30,162 bases of DNA, from positions 1-30,162 of the forward strand of contig JAFRMD010000035.1 of NCBI GenBank assembly GCA_017430835.1. The letters run 5' to 3'. The position numbers and the translations under genes are program-made. The notes under the pieces were generated by a model, which was not told where the DNA came from, made no database searches, and saw only the letters and a program-made list of their open reading frames with translations. The DNA comes from Methanosphaera sp. Its GTDB lineage: Archaea > Methanobacteriota > Methanobacteria > Methanobacteriales > Methanobacteriaceae. This document shows, piece by piece, positions 1-9,161 of this stretch (its first letter is position 1; each line of letters starts with the position of its first letter).

Positions 1-1
1 A

Positions 2-82
2 AAAGAAGAAAGAAAATCAACAAACAGAGAACCTGTAGACTATGGACACAAATTCACAGACAACAACAAAAGATCTTTCTAA
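2..82 (+). CDS. possible 3' end of an upstream gene (partial)
   Basis: An open frame enters from the left edge and ends at a TAA at 80-82. It gives a 26-residue hydrophilic tail ending DNNKRSF. The composition is protein-like (charged residues, one PVDYGHKF stretch) but too short to identify. Another frame is also open to about 117, so the assignment is weak. The stretch from 83 to 262 holds no gene. It contains an A/T-rich promoter-like region and the stem-loop repeat at 203-232. Confidence 0.25.
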   Translation, partial: KEERKSTNREPVDYGHKFTDNNKRSF

Positions 83-202
83 AAAAAAATAATTCACAAA
101 AAAACAGTCACACAAATTGAACATTAACTTGACAGCATTGATGATAAACCAATTAAAACATAAATAACATAAAAGTATTACAAAAAATCAAAAAATATAA
201 TT

Positions 203-232
203 TATGCCAACACTCATTGCATAAAAAAAGAT
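203..232 (+). repeat. short stem-loop repeat, copy A
   Basis: TATGCCAACACTC is followed by seven variable bases and then AAAAAAAGAT. A second copy lies at 26002-26031, with 26 of 30 positions identical. Here TATGC pairs with GCATA around an 11-base loop. In the other copy the 3' arm is GTGTA, which still pairs if two G-U wobbles are allowed. It lies 31 bases before the helicase start codon, so it could be in the leader or promoter. Its function is unknown. Confidence 0.45.
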
Positions 233-262
233 AAAATTACATTCATCAATCCAAAAAATACA

Positions 263-2391
263 ATGACATACAATAATCAGCCAATCTGTAATAAATGTGC
301 AAAGAAAATAATATCAGATAGGTTAAAGACATCAAATAATGATATAGCAACAACATCCATATTTAAACTATTTTTAAATAAAACCAAAGTATTAGAAGAG
401 ATACTAGACTTTATAACATTTTATAATGAAGATAAAACATTAATGTTATATGATTCATTTGGAACAACAGAAACAACCAATGAAAAATATCCCTAGATGA
501 TATAGATATTCCACAAGTAATAAAAACGATACTATCAAAAAGAATTAAACATCTACTCCCAGTTCAAATTGAAGCGATAAACAATGGATTACTACACAAT
601 CAAAATATGCTAGTTGTATCAAAAACAGCATCTGGAAAAACATTAATAGGAGAACTTGCCGGAATAACTAAAACTTTACAAAACAAGAAGATGATATACT
701 TATCACCACTTGTAGCACTTGCTAACCAGAAATACAGAGACTTCAAAAATCAATACAAAGATTTAGGTTTAAACATAACAATTAAGGTTGGATCAAATAG
801 AATCAATGCAGAAGATGAATTATTTATCAAAGAAAAATCAATAATAGATTCTGATATAATCATTGCAACATATGAAGGATTAGACTTTATACTAAGAAAT
901 GGAGAAAGCAATCATTTGAATGATTTGGGAGTAGTAATAATAGATGAAATACACATGTTGGAAAACAACGAAAGAGGAAGCAGACTTAATGGCCTAATCA
1001 AAAGATTAATGAAATTATATCCACAAGCACAGATAATAGCATTATCAGCAACAGTTAAAAACTCTCGAGAAATAGCGGGTGAATTTAATCTAAAACTCGT
1101 AGAATATGATAAAAGACCCGTTAAACTAGAAAGATATATAGATTTTATGAATAATGAAGACGAAAAAAGTAAAAAGATAATTCAATTATGCAAAGATGAA
1201 TTTGAACAAATATCAAGTAAAAGCTATCATGGACAAACAATGATATTTACAGATTCAAGAAGAAAGACAGATTTAATTGCAAAAAACTTAAACAAAAATG
1301 GAATAAAGAGTGAAGCATACCATGCAGGCTTAAGCTACAAAAGAAAAGTAGAAATCGAAAGGGCATACCTGAAACAGGAAATAACAACTGTAGTGACAAC
1401 ATCAGCACTAGCTTCCGGAGTAGATTTTCCATCATCCCAAGTAATATTTGAATCATTAAGAATGGGCATAAAATTCTTAAGTAACAACGAATTTCATCAA
1501 ATGTTGGGAAGAGCAGGTAGACCAACATTTCATGACATAGGAAAAGTTTTCTTACTTCCCATAATTGGAAATACTTTTAATCAAGAAAATGAGGTAAGTG
1601 TAGCTCTATCATTATTAGAAAATGATGTAGATGAAGTAAAAATATACTATGATAAAAAAGCTACCTTTGAACAGATATTATCAGATATTTGTGCATTTAA
1701 AAAGATTTCATATTTTGAACTAGAAAAAAAGTATAATCAAATAGATAATCCATTGACATTCCAGAATGCTATTGAAGTTCTAATAGACCATAATATGATT
1801 TATAGAAATGAAGAATATTTCCTCACACCTACAAGGTATGGAAAAGCTGTAGCAATTTCATTTATTGACATATACACTGCTGAACTTATACGTGAAAATA
1901 TTTATGATAATCCTTTAGATATCGTGCTTGATATAGAAAAATTTGAAAATGTTTACCTTAGTAATAGGTTTATTAAAGCGTTTGAAAGGAATATGGATTT
2001 TTACATCAGCAGCAAATTATTTTCAAGTTCGGTAAAACGAATATTATTCTCTGGAGACTATATTGGAATTCTTAACAGTAACTTAGAAAATAAGTTAGTT
2101 AATGTTGAAAAGGACTTTATGCTCTGTGATTGTTTAACACTCTATTGTGGATGTTTAGAAAGAAATGTTTCAAATCATATCATTGAAAGGAGACTGCAAG
2201 GTTGGAGTCCTAAACAAATTAGTAATGAATTCATGAACAATTATGAACTAAATCTTTATTCTGGAGATATTTATAATTGGTTAGATCAGGTGATAAGAAT
2301 ACTTGAAGCAATTAAACGAATAGCAAAATCACAGAATTTTAATAGAGTATACCGTAATTGTAAAGAAATTATTCAAAAAATTGAAGGATAA
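263..2391 (+). CDS. Ski2/Hel308-like superfamily 2 helicase, frameshifted
   Basis: This is an ATP-dependent nucleic-acid helicase of the Ski2-like branch of superfamily 2. Reading starts at 263 and is lost at a TAG at 494-496; the next frame is open from 484 to 2391. Adding one A to the A5 run at 483-487 joins the two into one 709-aa protein. At the joint the restored protein gains a Q-motif-like segment (LLPVQIEAINNG), which supports one original gene. Walker A is ASGKT (about residue 123), the DEAH-type box is DEIH (about 228), then SAT (about 260) and motif VI QMLGRAGRP (about 413). A winged-helix-like stretch and a unique C-terminal helical region follow. A CNKC pair sits near the N-terminus. 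The ATG at 607 would give a 594-aa product lacking the Q motif, so it is probably not the native start. The helicase assignment is firm; substrate and exact subfamily are not. Confidence 0.85.
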
Positions 2392-2400
2392 TTTTAATTC

Positions 2401-2408
2401 TTTTTTTT
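2401..2408 (+). terminator. oligo-T terminator after the helicase
   Basis: A run of eight T begins ten bases after the helicase stop codon, the usual form of an archaeal intrinsic terminator. It separates the helicase from the transporter gene downstream. Confidence 0.55.
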
Positions 2409-2470
2409 ATCGAAAAAAGCTACTATAAATCATTGACATAAATAATTATAGGAAAGATTTGGTTTTTAAA

Positions 2471-3379
2471 ATGAGTAATATTTTCAAAAGAATGCCTCTT
2501 GGAATTAGTGGACTATTACTTGCAATTTTATCATTGGGTAATATATTATATGACTATCATAGGGATGTTAAAATACTAACTTGTTTGTTAGGCATTCTAA
2601 TCATATTTATTTTGCTTGTAAAAATTATTTTTTACAGAAATGATGTTGTAAATGATTTAAGAAATCCTGTTATTGCAAGTACTTCCGGAACTTTTTCAAT
2701 GGCTTTAATTCTTCTAAGTACCTATATTTATCCAATAAATCAAAGTATAGCCTTATTTGTATGGATATTGGGAGTATTGCTTCACATATTACTCATATGC
2801 TATTTTACCATGATGTTTGTATTAAGTAATTTTGACATAGATAATGTTTATGGTAGTTATTGGGTGGTTTATGTAGGAATTACCATGGCTGCAATTACTG
2901 GGGGAATTATTAAATTAGGTTCCATATCTTGGATATTCTTTGTTTTTGGTTTTTGTATGATGATTCCCACTTTTATCCTAATAACTTATAGATACTTTAA
3001 ATATCCGGTAAAAAATGAAGCCAATAAACCTTTAATATGCATTTACACTGCATTATTCAGCATATTGATAACAGGATATTTACACTCCTTTAATGATATA
3101 AATATGGAATTCTTAATGATTCTTTATGTTATAGCTTGCATATGTTATGTTTTTTCAACATATAAATTAGTTAGTTATATTAGAATGCCTTTTTATCCTA
3201 CCTTCAGTGCATTTACTTTCCCATTTGTAATTAGTGTTATTGCATCAAATGAAGTTCTTAAAACTACTGGAGAAAACATTTTCCTTCAAATATTCATATA
3301 CTATCAGCTACTAGTTGCAGTAATTATTGTAATATATGTTTTGTTTAAATATATCGAAAAATATCTAATCTCAAGATAA
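2471..3379 (+). CDS. TDT/TehA-type transporter
   Basis: An integral membrane protein of about 302 aa with some ten hydrophobic segments. The spacing of helices and the conserved FKRMPLGISGLLLAILSLGN start match the tellurite-resistance/dicarboxylate transporter family (TehA, Mae1, SLAC1-type channels). Members move small anions or C4-dicarboxylates; the substrate here cannot be read from sequence. A TTG at 2459 is in frame four codons upstream, but the AGGAAAG at about 2450 would lie only two bases from it. I therefore prefer the ATG at 2471. The thioesterase gene follows after 33 bases in the same direction, so the two may be cotranscribed. Confidence 0.75.
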   Translation: MSNIFKRMPLGISGLLLAILSLGNILYDYHRDVKILTCLLGILIIFILLVKIIFYRNDVVNDLRNPVIASTSGTFSMALILLSTYIYPINQSIALFVWILGVLLHILLICYFTMMFVLSNFDIDNVYGSYWVVYVGITMAAITGGIIKLGSISWIFFVFGFCMMIPTFILITYRYFKYPVKNEANKPLICIYTALFSILITGYLHSFNDINMEFLMILYVIACICYVFSTYKLVSYIRMPFYPTFSAFTFPFVISVIASNEVLKTTGENIFLQIFIYYQLLVAVIIVIYVLFKYIEKYLISR

Positions 3380-3412
3380 TTATTATATTCAATTAGTTAG
3401 AAATATATTACT

Positions 3413-3814
3413 ATGTTTAAAACTATGATAGATGTTAGTTCTAGAGATACTGATGCGTTGGGTCATGTTAACAATACATCCGTTCCTTTATGGTTTGAGG
3501 TAGCTAGAAATCCATTGTATAAAATTTTTAATCCGGATATGTTACTGGATCCTAGTGTCTGGAATTTAATTATGGTTCATGCAGAATATGATTATCATGA
3601 CCAAATATTTTTTGGAGAAGAGGTTGAGATTAGAACTTTTGTTGAAAAAATTGGAAGTACATCAGTAACTGTTTATCAGGAAGCATGGCAAAAGGATAAG
3701 TTAAGATCAAGCGGAAGGGTAATATTGGTTGATTTTAATTTTAATACTCAGAAAACAGTGAAAATTAGTGACAAAATTAGATTTGAACTAGAAAAACATT
3801 TATTAAACAAATAG
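3413..3814 (+). CDS. hotdog-fold acyl-CoA thioesterase
   Basis: A 133-aa protein of the 4-hydroxybenzoyl-CoA thioesterase/YbgC type. The N-terminal RDTDALGHVNNTSVPLWFE carries the Asp-x-x-Gly-His-Val-Asn signature, with the Asp expected to be catalytic. The length is normal for a single hotdog domain. It would hydrolyse an acyl-CoA or similar thioester in the cytoplasm; the natural substrate is unknown. It follows the transporter closely and precedes a small acidic protein by 15 bases, which suggests a three-gene unit. Confidence 0.8.
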   Translation: MFKTMIDVSSRDTDALGHVNNTSVPLWFEVARNPLYKIFNPDMLLDPSVWNLIMVHAEYDYHDQIFFGEEVEIRTFVEKIGSTSVTVYQEAWQKDKLRSSGRVILVDFNFNTQKTVKISDKIRFELEKHLLNK

Positions 3815-3829
3815 TAAAAGGTGGTTGTT

Positions 3830-4036
3830 GTGTTATATAAATATCATGTAGCAATAGTAAAGGATGATATGATTTTAACCGATAAATATTATCAGGAGGA
3901 TGAAAAGCCTGATGATGAGGAATATAAAAAGTTAATTCAACAGTATGATCCTGATGAGATGTATTTGAATACTGTGGGTGATGATGAATTAGAGTTATTT
4001 ATTAAAGAACCTATAGATTTAGAAAAATTAAAATAA
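3830..4036 (+). CDS. small acidic protein of unknown function
   Basis: A 68-aa protein, very rich in Asp and Glu (for example EDEKPDDEEYKK), with no membrane segment. The first in-frame GTG is at 3821, but AGGTGG at 3818-3823 overlaps it. The GTG at 3830 lies six bases after that ribosome binding site and is the better start. It lies just downstream of the thioesterase. I do not recognise a family. Confidence 0.55.
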   Translation: MLYKYHVAIVKDDMILTDKYYQEDEKPDDEEYKKLIQQYDPDEMYLNTVGDDELELFIKEPIDLEKLK

Positions 4037-4073
4037 GAAATAATTAAGGGGATTGAATTTCTTTATCATTTTA

Positions 4074-5219
4074 TTATTTTCCGAATATTACTTTTGCTTT
4101 ATGCATAATCTTTATTACTCTCACTTCAAATGGACATCTTTCTTCGCATCCTCCACATTCGGTACAATTTGATGCATGTGCTTTTAAGTTATTATAATGT
4201 TCTTTTATACTCTCTGGTACTTTTTCTTGTGCTGTTGCAAGGTCATATAATTTGTTTAACATTGCAACATTTATTTCAACTGGACATGGTGCACAGTGTC
4301 CACAATACGTGCATTTTCCTAGATAGGAATGTTTTGGTGCTTGTGTAAGGATTTTTGAGTAGTCTTTTTCTTCTTCAGTTGCAGTTTCATATTTTAGTGC
4401 TTCTTCCAATTCTTCTATATTATTTACTCCAACCAGTATTGATTTTGCTGATGGTCTTGTTAAAGCGTAGTGTATGCATTGTAATGGTGTCATTGCTATT
4501 TCAAATGGTGAATCTTTTTTGTTTAATAGTCTTCCTCCAGCAAATCCTTTCATTATTGTTATTGCTGTATCTGTTTCTTCACATAACTGGTATAGTTTTG
4601 TTCTTATTGGTTGTATGCCACTTAGTTTTTCATCATATTTTTCATTATCAAAGTAATCATCCAGCAGTACTGGTGGCATCATATCAAATGCCGGATTTAA
4701 ACTAAAAAGAATCAGCTCTATTTCTTCATTTTCTGCAGCTTTCAGTGCAACTTCAGGGTTATGGGTACTTAGTCCAATGTGGTGTATTGTCTTATCTTTT
4801 TTTAGTTTTTTCACGTATTTGTAGAATTCTCCGTTTATGATTTGATTGTAGTCATCTGTTTCATCAACGTAGTGTATCATTCCAAATTCTATGTATTCTG
4901 TTTGCAATCTTTCCAGCAAATCTTCGAATGCTGGTATTACTTTGTCTAGTTCTCTTGATTTGACGTATTGATTTTCTTGCCATGTTGAACCTATATGGCC
5001 TTGTATGATCCATTTTTCTCTATTTTTATGGATGGCTTTTCCAAGATTACTTCTTACTCGTGGATTTGACATCCAACAGTCTAAAAGGTTTATTCCATTT
5101 TCTTCACAATGCTTAACTAATTGTTCTGTTTGGGAATATTTTTTTCCTTCTATCCATTCAGCACCAAAGCCTATTTCACTTACCTTTAGTCCCGTTTTTC
5201 CAATTTCATTATATTTCAT
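4074..5219 (-). CDS. aldo/keto reductase with C-terminal [4Fe-4S] ferredoxin domain
   Basis: A 381-aa protein. Residues 1 to about 270 form an aldo/keto reductase TIM barrel (MKYNEIGKTGLKVSEIGFG start, HYVDETDDY, GLSTHNPEVA). The C-terminus has two cluster motifs, CTYCGHCAPCP and CTECGGCEERCP, each with the C-x2-C-x2-C-x3-C-P spacing that binds a [4Fe-4S] cluster. Such fusions are thought to couple a substrate reduction to ferredoxin-type electrons. The usual AKR active-site Tyr and Lys are not obvious: where DTAxxYG is expected the protein reads DCWMSNP, and the TK strand reads QGHIG. Asp and His remain. Substrate unknown. The start has no clear ribosome binding site. Confidence 0.82.
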   Translation of the reverse strand: MKYNEIGKTGLKVSEIGFGAEWIEGKKYSQTEQLVKHCEENGINLLDCWMSNPRVRSNLGKAIHKNREKWIIQGHIGSTWQENQYVKSRELDKVIPAFEDLLERLQTEYIEFGMIHYVDETDDYNQIINGEFYKYVKKLKKDKTIHHIGLSTHNPEVALKAAENEEIELILFSLNPAFDMMPPVLLDDYFDNEKYDEKLSGIQPIRTKLYQLCEETDTAITIMKGFAGGRLLNKKDSPFEIAMTPLQCIHYALTRPSAKSILVGVNNIEELEEALKYETATEEEKDYSKILTQAPKHSYLGKCTYCGHCAPCPVEINVAMLNKLYDLATAQEKVPESIKEHYNNLKAHASNCTECGGCEERCPFEVRVIKIMHKAKVIFGK

Positions 5220-5406
5220 AGTAAGTATTTATTTATTATTTTGCTTATTTATTATTTTTCTTTTTAATGAAGTTTTTTTTAGATTAATGGCTTATTTTTA
5301 ATGTATTTCTTCTATATACAGTATTTTTTTTAATTATAATTTAATTTATCTTCAATAATTCTTGATTTATGTATGCAAAAGTATTTTTATACCCAATAAC
5401 ATAATA

Positions 5407-5467
5407 GTATTAATTATTAATAATAAAAGTATTACTTTTTCATAGGTATAATAAATAAAAGTAATAC
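5407..5467 (+). promoter_or_regulatory. operator-like inverted repeat before the chelatase gene
   Basis: GTATTACTTTT at 5429-5439 and AAAAGTAATAC at 5457-5467 are a perfect 11-bp inverted repeat, centred 28 bp (nearly three helical turns) apart. A further GTATTA at 5407 is exactly 22 bp before the one at 5429. AAAGGAG at 5477-5483 and the ATG at 5490 follow. The half-site resembles the GTATGA half-site of bacterial NikR, but the spacing differs. Control by a nickel or cobalt regulator is therefore only a guess. Confidence 0.5.
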
Positions 5468-5489
5468 AACAATTCAAAAGGAGATACAT

Positions 5490-6389
5490 ATGAGTACAAA
5501 TACTGGCATATTAGTAGTGGGACATGGAAGTAAATTGCCCTACAATAAAGAAGTTGTCACTAAACTAGCAGAAAAACTAGATAAAAGAATAGACAATATA
5601 GTAGAAAGCGGTTTCATGGAACTTGTAGAACCAAATATATCTACACAAGTTGACAAACTAAAAAACCAAGATGTAAAAAAAATTATCGTTGTTCCAGCTT
5701 TTCTAGCACATGGTGTGCATACAAAAGTAGACATACCTACAATTCTAAGATTACCACATGAAGAATTAGAACATTCACACTCACACACTCACTCCCATTC
5801 ACACTCACATGAACATCACCACCACCATCACCTTCACCACCATGGAGATCAAAGAGAAGCAAAATCAGAACTAATAAACTTTGATGGTGAAGTAATATTT
5901 TTAAAACCCTTCGAAGAAGACGATAAAGTAGTTGACGTTGTAGAACGAAGAATAAATAAAATTATTCAAAAAGAAGAAATAAATAAGGACAACACAGGAA
6001 TACTATTAATAGGTCATGGAAGTAGCTTACCCTATGGAAAAATTGTAATGGAGGGAGTGTTAAACAAACTAAAAGAAAGACTTCCAGAATATGAAATAGA
6101 ACAAAGCTACATGAGAATAGAAACACCATCAATACCAGAATCATTTAAAAAATTACAGGATAATGGATTTGAAAACATTATAACCATGCCAGTATTCTTA
6201 GCTGATGGATTACATACAAAAAGTGACATACCATTAACATTAGGTTTAGAAGCAGATAAACTAGACTTTGAATATCCAAAAAAAGAAAAACAAATAGATT
6301 ATGATGGAAATATCATTTATTTAGATCCGTTAAAAGATGCTGATGAATTGGTTGACATGATTGAGGATAGAATAACCAAATATCTTTAA
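5490..6389 (+). CDS. cfbA: tandem CbiX/CfbA-type metal chelatase with His-rich linker
   Basis: A 299-aa cytoplasmic enzyme inserting Co or Ni into sirohydrochlorin. In methanogens the nickel reaction (CfbA) opens coenzyme F430 synthesis, and the cobalt reaction leads to cobamides. Two class II chelatase domains lie in tandem, each starting with a GHGS strand (His12, His176) and carrying a later VHTK or LHTK His (His77, His242). These correspond to the two metal-binding His of archaeal short CbiX. Between them, residues 95-118 contain 16 His in alternating H-S and poly-H blocks. Archaeal forms are usually single domains of 120-140 aa acting as dimers, so this is a fused dimer with an added metal-binding loop. 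AAAGGAG lies six bases before the ATG. It stands alone, behind a palindromic operator-like region. Ni versus Co specificity is not readable. Confidence 0.85.
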   Translation: MSTNTGILVVGHGSKLPYNKEVVTKLAEKLDKRIDNIVESGFMELVEPNISTQVDKLKNQDVKKIIVVPAFLAHGVHTKVDIPTILRLPHEELEHSHSHTHSHSHSHEHHHHHHLHHHGDQREAKSELINFDGEVIFLKPFEEDDKVVDVVERRINKIIQKEEINKDNTGILLIGHGSSLPYGKIVMEGVLNKLKERLPEYEIEQSYMRIETPSIPESFKKLQDNGFENIITMPVFLADGLHTKSDIPLTLGLEADKLDFEYPKKEKQIDYDGNIIYLDPLKDADELVDMIEDRITKYL

Positions 6390-6398
6390 TCTTTACTC

Positions 6399-6405
6399 TT
6401 TTTTT
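6399..6405 (+). terminator. oligo-T terminator after the chelatase
   Basis: Seven T occur about ten bases after the TAA of the chelatase gene, consistent with archaeal termination. Confidence 0.45.
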
Positions 6406-6554
6406 ACTTTCAAGATTTTCAATAAAAATCCAAAAAATAATTTAATTAGCTAAAACAAAATAAGTATAAGTTTAGTTTTTAACTGACAATTATTAACTAT
6501 TATTCCATTTTTAGGATTCCGCTTAAATAATTAAATAACCTGAAAGTGAAGATT

Positions 6555-7406
6555 ATGCTTAAACAATCCTTTTTATCAAAGATAGTTGAAATAATTTTAA
6601 GGCAAACAAAGCCTAAATACATGAATTCACAAGAAGAAATAGAGTCATATCTGGATAATAAAAAGGATGAAGAAATTAAAACAATATTTAAAACAGAAAC
6701 ATTCGATTCAATGAAATTTGTATCATTTGGTGAAAAATATGATGACAATCAAGTTATCCTCTATATTCATGGAGGAGCATATGTTAACCAGATGAATTAT
6801 CAACATACTTTATATTGTTATATTATAAGTAAATTTCTCAAAAAACGTATTATTGCGCCAGTATATTCTCTTGCACCAAAACATCATTATGATGAATGTT
6901 ACAAGCAGATGATAGCATTCTACAATCATCTGAGGTGTAAATTCCATAAAATAACTATGATGGGAGATTCTGCAGGTGGAGGATTCATACTTTCTTTTTG
7001 TCAATATTTAAACAAGATTAATGTTAAACAGCCAGAAAATATAATAGTTTTCTCTCCTTGGCTTGACGTTTCAATGAAAAACCGTTATGATGACACTAAT
7101 GATCCAATACTGGGTAATATTGGATTAAAAGAAATAGGAAAACATTGGGCAAAGAATTTGGAAACTTCAAATTACCTGGTTAGTCCATTCTATGGTGACA
7201 ATCATAACCTGCCAAGAATATTAATTACAGCAGGAACTAATGAAATATTCTATCCTAAAATAAAAGAATATACTGATAAATTATTAAATGATGGTGTTGA
7301 TGCTAAATTAATTGTTGGCGAAAACTTATTCCATATATACCCATTGTTTCCAATACCAGAAGCATACGCTATTCTAAAAGAAATAAAAAAAGAAATTGAA
7401 TCCTAA
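6555..7406 (+). CDS. alpha/beta hydrolase, HSL-type esterase
   Basis: A hydrolase of about 283 aa from the hormone-sensitive-lipase group. The oxyanion motif HGGAY (YIHGGAYVNQ) and the nucleophile elbow GDSAGGGF are both present. A late FHIYPLFP supplies the probable catalytic His and TAGTNEIF lies near the expected Asp/Glu. It would hydrolyse a carboxylic ester; no signal peptide is visible, so it is probably cytoplasmic. A GTG at 6546 is in frame, but the ATG at 6555 is preferred because AAGTGAAG precedes it at a reasonable distance. It converges on the acyltransferase gene with only nine bases between stop codons. Confidence 0.8.
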   Translation: MLKQSFLSKIVEIILRQTKPKYMNSQEEIESYLDNKKDEEIKTIFKTETFDSMKFVSFGEKYDDNQVILYIHGGAYVNQMNYQHTLYCYIISKFLKKRIIAPVYSLAPKHHYDECYKQMIAFYNHLRCKFHKITMMGDSAGGGFILSFCQYLNKINVKQPENIIVFSPWLDVSMKNRYDDTNDPILGNIGLKEIGKHWAKNLETSNYLVSPFYGDNHNLPRILITAGTNEIFYPKIKEYTDKLLNDGVDAKLIVGENLFHIYPLFPIPEAYAILKEIKKEIES

Positions 7407-7415
7407 ATTAGTGAA

Positions 7416-8459
7416 TTATCTCATATACAGTATGAACTTACCAAATTTAGGAATTCTATATATGATTGCTGCGGTTATATAACTGAGTATTATGAGTAAA
7501 ACCCATAATATTAGTGCTTTTACTGGTTCTGCATAAGGTAATAATACTACTAATGGAAGTAATGGTAATCTGAAAAGATTATGTATTAGAAATACTGCAA
7601 ATGAATATTTTGACAATATCTTTATCTGACTGTAAAACCTTACACTTTTCATTCTTGATACAAGTTCAAATAATGCAAATGAACCTGTTAATATGAATGG
7701 GAATTCATACCATAAGAAGAAATCATAGCCCTTAATAAATGCATAATACTGGAACAATAGACAAATCATAAATGAAATAAAAGATATAACACCTAAGAGT
7801 TTAGATGATACTTCTTTAAACATTCCCTTTTTAACAAGATATCCAAGGATAATATATACTCCATATATTCCACCACTAAAACCAAGACAATATTGTATTG
7901 CCATAATCTTAATTCCTTCCATATCAAGAATCGTTGAAATAAATGGAAGACAAAATGCTAACAATGTGAATATAATAGTTGCCTGAAAAATAGTTTTCTT
8001 ATCAAAACTACGAATAGCATTAGACACAAATGGCATTGACAAGTACATTCCAATAATCATAGGCATATACCACATATGGCTAAAGAATAAATTTCCTGCT
8101 TCAACAGGATTTACTTGTGTATACTTATTTGTTATTACAGTTAGAGAAATAGCATATACTACAGCCCATATTACTGTAACAATAATCAATGTTTTACAAT
8201 TATTATTCCAAAACCTATTTACTTTTTCATCGTCATATGCTCTATCTAACAAAAGATATCCTGTTATCATTAAAAAGAATGGAACACCTATACGCCCAAA
8301 AAATAATGAAGCAAACTGAAATATTCTTGAAGCCATTGTTAGATTAAGTATAGCATCAGAAGATATGATATATATTCCATCAACAGAATGAATGTATAAT
8401 ACAGTTAGTATAGCAATAGCACGAACCAAATCTATCCATTCAATTCTAGTTTTAGTCAT
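7416..8459 (-). CDS. acyltransferase-3 family membrane protein
   Basis: A 347-aa polytopic membrane protein with about ten hydrophobic helices. The N-terminus IEWIDLVRAIAILTVLYIHS carries the Asp/Arg and His pattern of acyltransferase family 3, followed by FFLMITGYLLLDRAYD. Family members (OatA, OafA, WecH types) transfer acetyl or other acyl groups to sugars of the envelope, so decoration of a surface glycan or glycolipid is likely. GGAG lies a few bases before the ATG. It is transcribed alone, divergent from the GNAT gene. Confidence 0.82.
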   Translation of the reverse strand: MTKTRIEWIDLVRAIAILTVLYIHSVDGIYIISSDAILNLTMASRIFQFASLFFGRIGVPFFLMITGYLLLDRAYDDEKVNRFWNNNCKTLIIVTVIWAVVYAISLTVITNKYTQVNPVEAGNLFFSHMWYMPMIIGMYLSMPFVSNAIRSFDKKTIFQATIIFTLLAFCLPFISTILDMEGIKIMAIQYCLGFSGGIYGVYIILGYLVKKGMFKEVSSKLLGVISFISFMICLLFQYYAFIKGYDFFLWYEFPFILTGSFALFELVSRMKSVRFYSQIKILSKYSFAVFLIHNLFRLPLLPLVVLLPYAEPVKALILWVLLIILSYITAAIIYRIPKFGKFILYMR

Positions 8460-8577
8460 AATTAATCTCCATATTAATGATTAATATTTTGTTCTTAATA
8501 TTATAAATTTTTATTATATAAAAAGCATAAAATAAGGTTAAAAATAAAATAATTTATAAAAATAATGGAAAGATTAT

Positions 8578-9087
8578 ATGGTTAAATTAATTAGACCCTC
8601 CTTAAAATATAAGAATGAAATTTTAGAGTTTAAAAGAGCATTTATAGATAATTCCAAACATATTATTCCAGGAAGCGAATTATTAGATAAAAAGGATGAT
8701 ATTGAAGAATGGTTAGAATATGTGGAAAATAATAGTAAAAAAGAAAGTGTTTCATCAGATTGGGTTTTGACAGATACTTTCATGGCATTTTCTAAAAATA
8801 AAATTGTAGGAATTATATCCTTGCGTCATGTATTGAATGATTTTTTGAAGGATTTTGGCCATATAGGTTTTAGTGTAATACCTTCTGAACGTAAAAAAGG
8901 AATAGCAACATCAATGCTTGGAGAAGTTTTGAAAGTTGCAAAAAATAATAATATGACCGAAGTACAGTTAACTGCAGAAGAAAAGAATATTGCATCAATA
9001 AAAACTATAGAAAAAATGAATGGAAAATATATAAGAAGTTTTTATTTAGAAAATCAAAAAATTAATGAATATTTAATATTCATTTAA
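8578..9087 (+). CDS. GNAT-family N-acetyltransferase
   Basis: A 169-aa GNAT protein. Motif A is HIGFSVIPSERKKGIATSML, where the R-K-K-G-I-A loop binds the acetyl-CoA pyrophosphate. The C-terminal ENIASIKTIEKMNGKYI is the usual GNAT strand-helix. It would move an acetyl group from acetyl-CoA to an amine; the acceptor is unknown. The sequence GGAAAG before the ATG is a modest ribosome binding site. It is divergent from the acyltransferase with about 118 bases between starts. Confidence 0.82.
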   Translation: MVKLIRPSLKYKNEILEFKRAFIDNSKHIIPGSELLDKKDDIEEWLEYVENNSKKESVSSDWVLTDTFMAFSKNKIVGIISLRHVLNDFLKDFGHIGFSVIPSERKKGIATSMLGEVLKVAKNNNMTEVQLTAEEKNIASIKTIEKMNGKYIRSFYLENQKINEYLIFI

Positions 9088-9161
9088 TAATTAAATAGTT
9101 ATTAGATAAGTATTAATATTTCTAAATATATACTAATTCATATTAAGAAGGAGGTTAGAGG

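Noticed and set aside
607..2391. 594-aa helicase starting at ATG 607 as the native protein
   Set aside because: The start would cut off the Q motif, which is present in the same frame just upstream, and there is no ribosome binding site before 607.
4130..5301. Several hydrophobic plus-strand frames opposite the aldo/keto reductase
   Set aside because: They are antisense shadows of the reductase, with low-complexity Leu/Ile/Val/Phe content typical of reversed A/T-rich codons, and no ribosome binding site.
5760..5846. CA-rich repeat in the chelatase gene as a CRISPR or microsatellite
   Set aside because: It is in frame and encodes the His-rich linker; no spacer-repeat structure.
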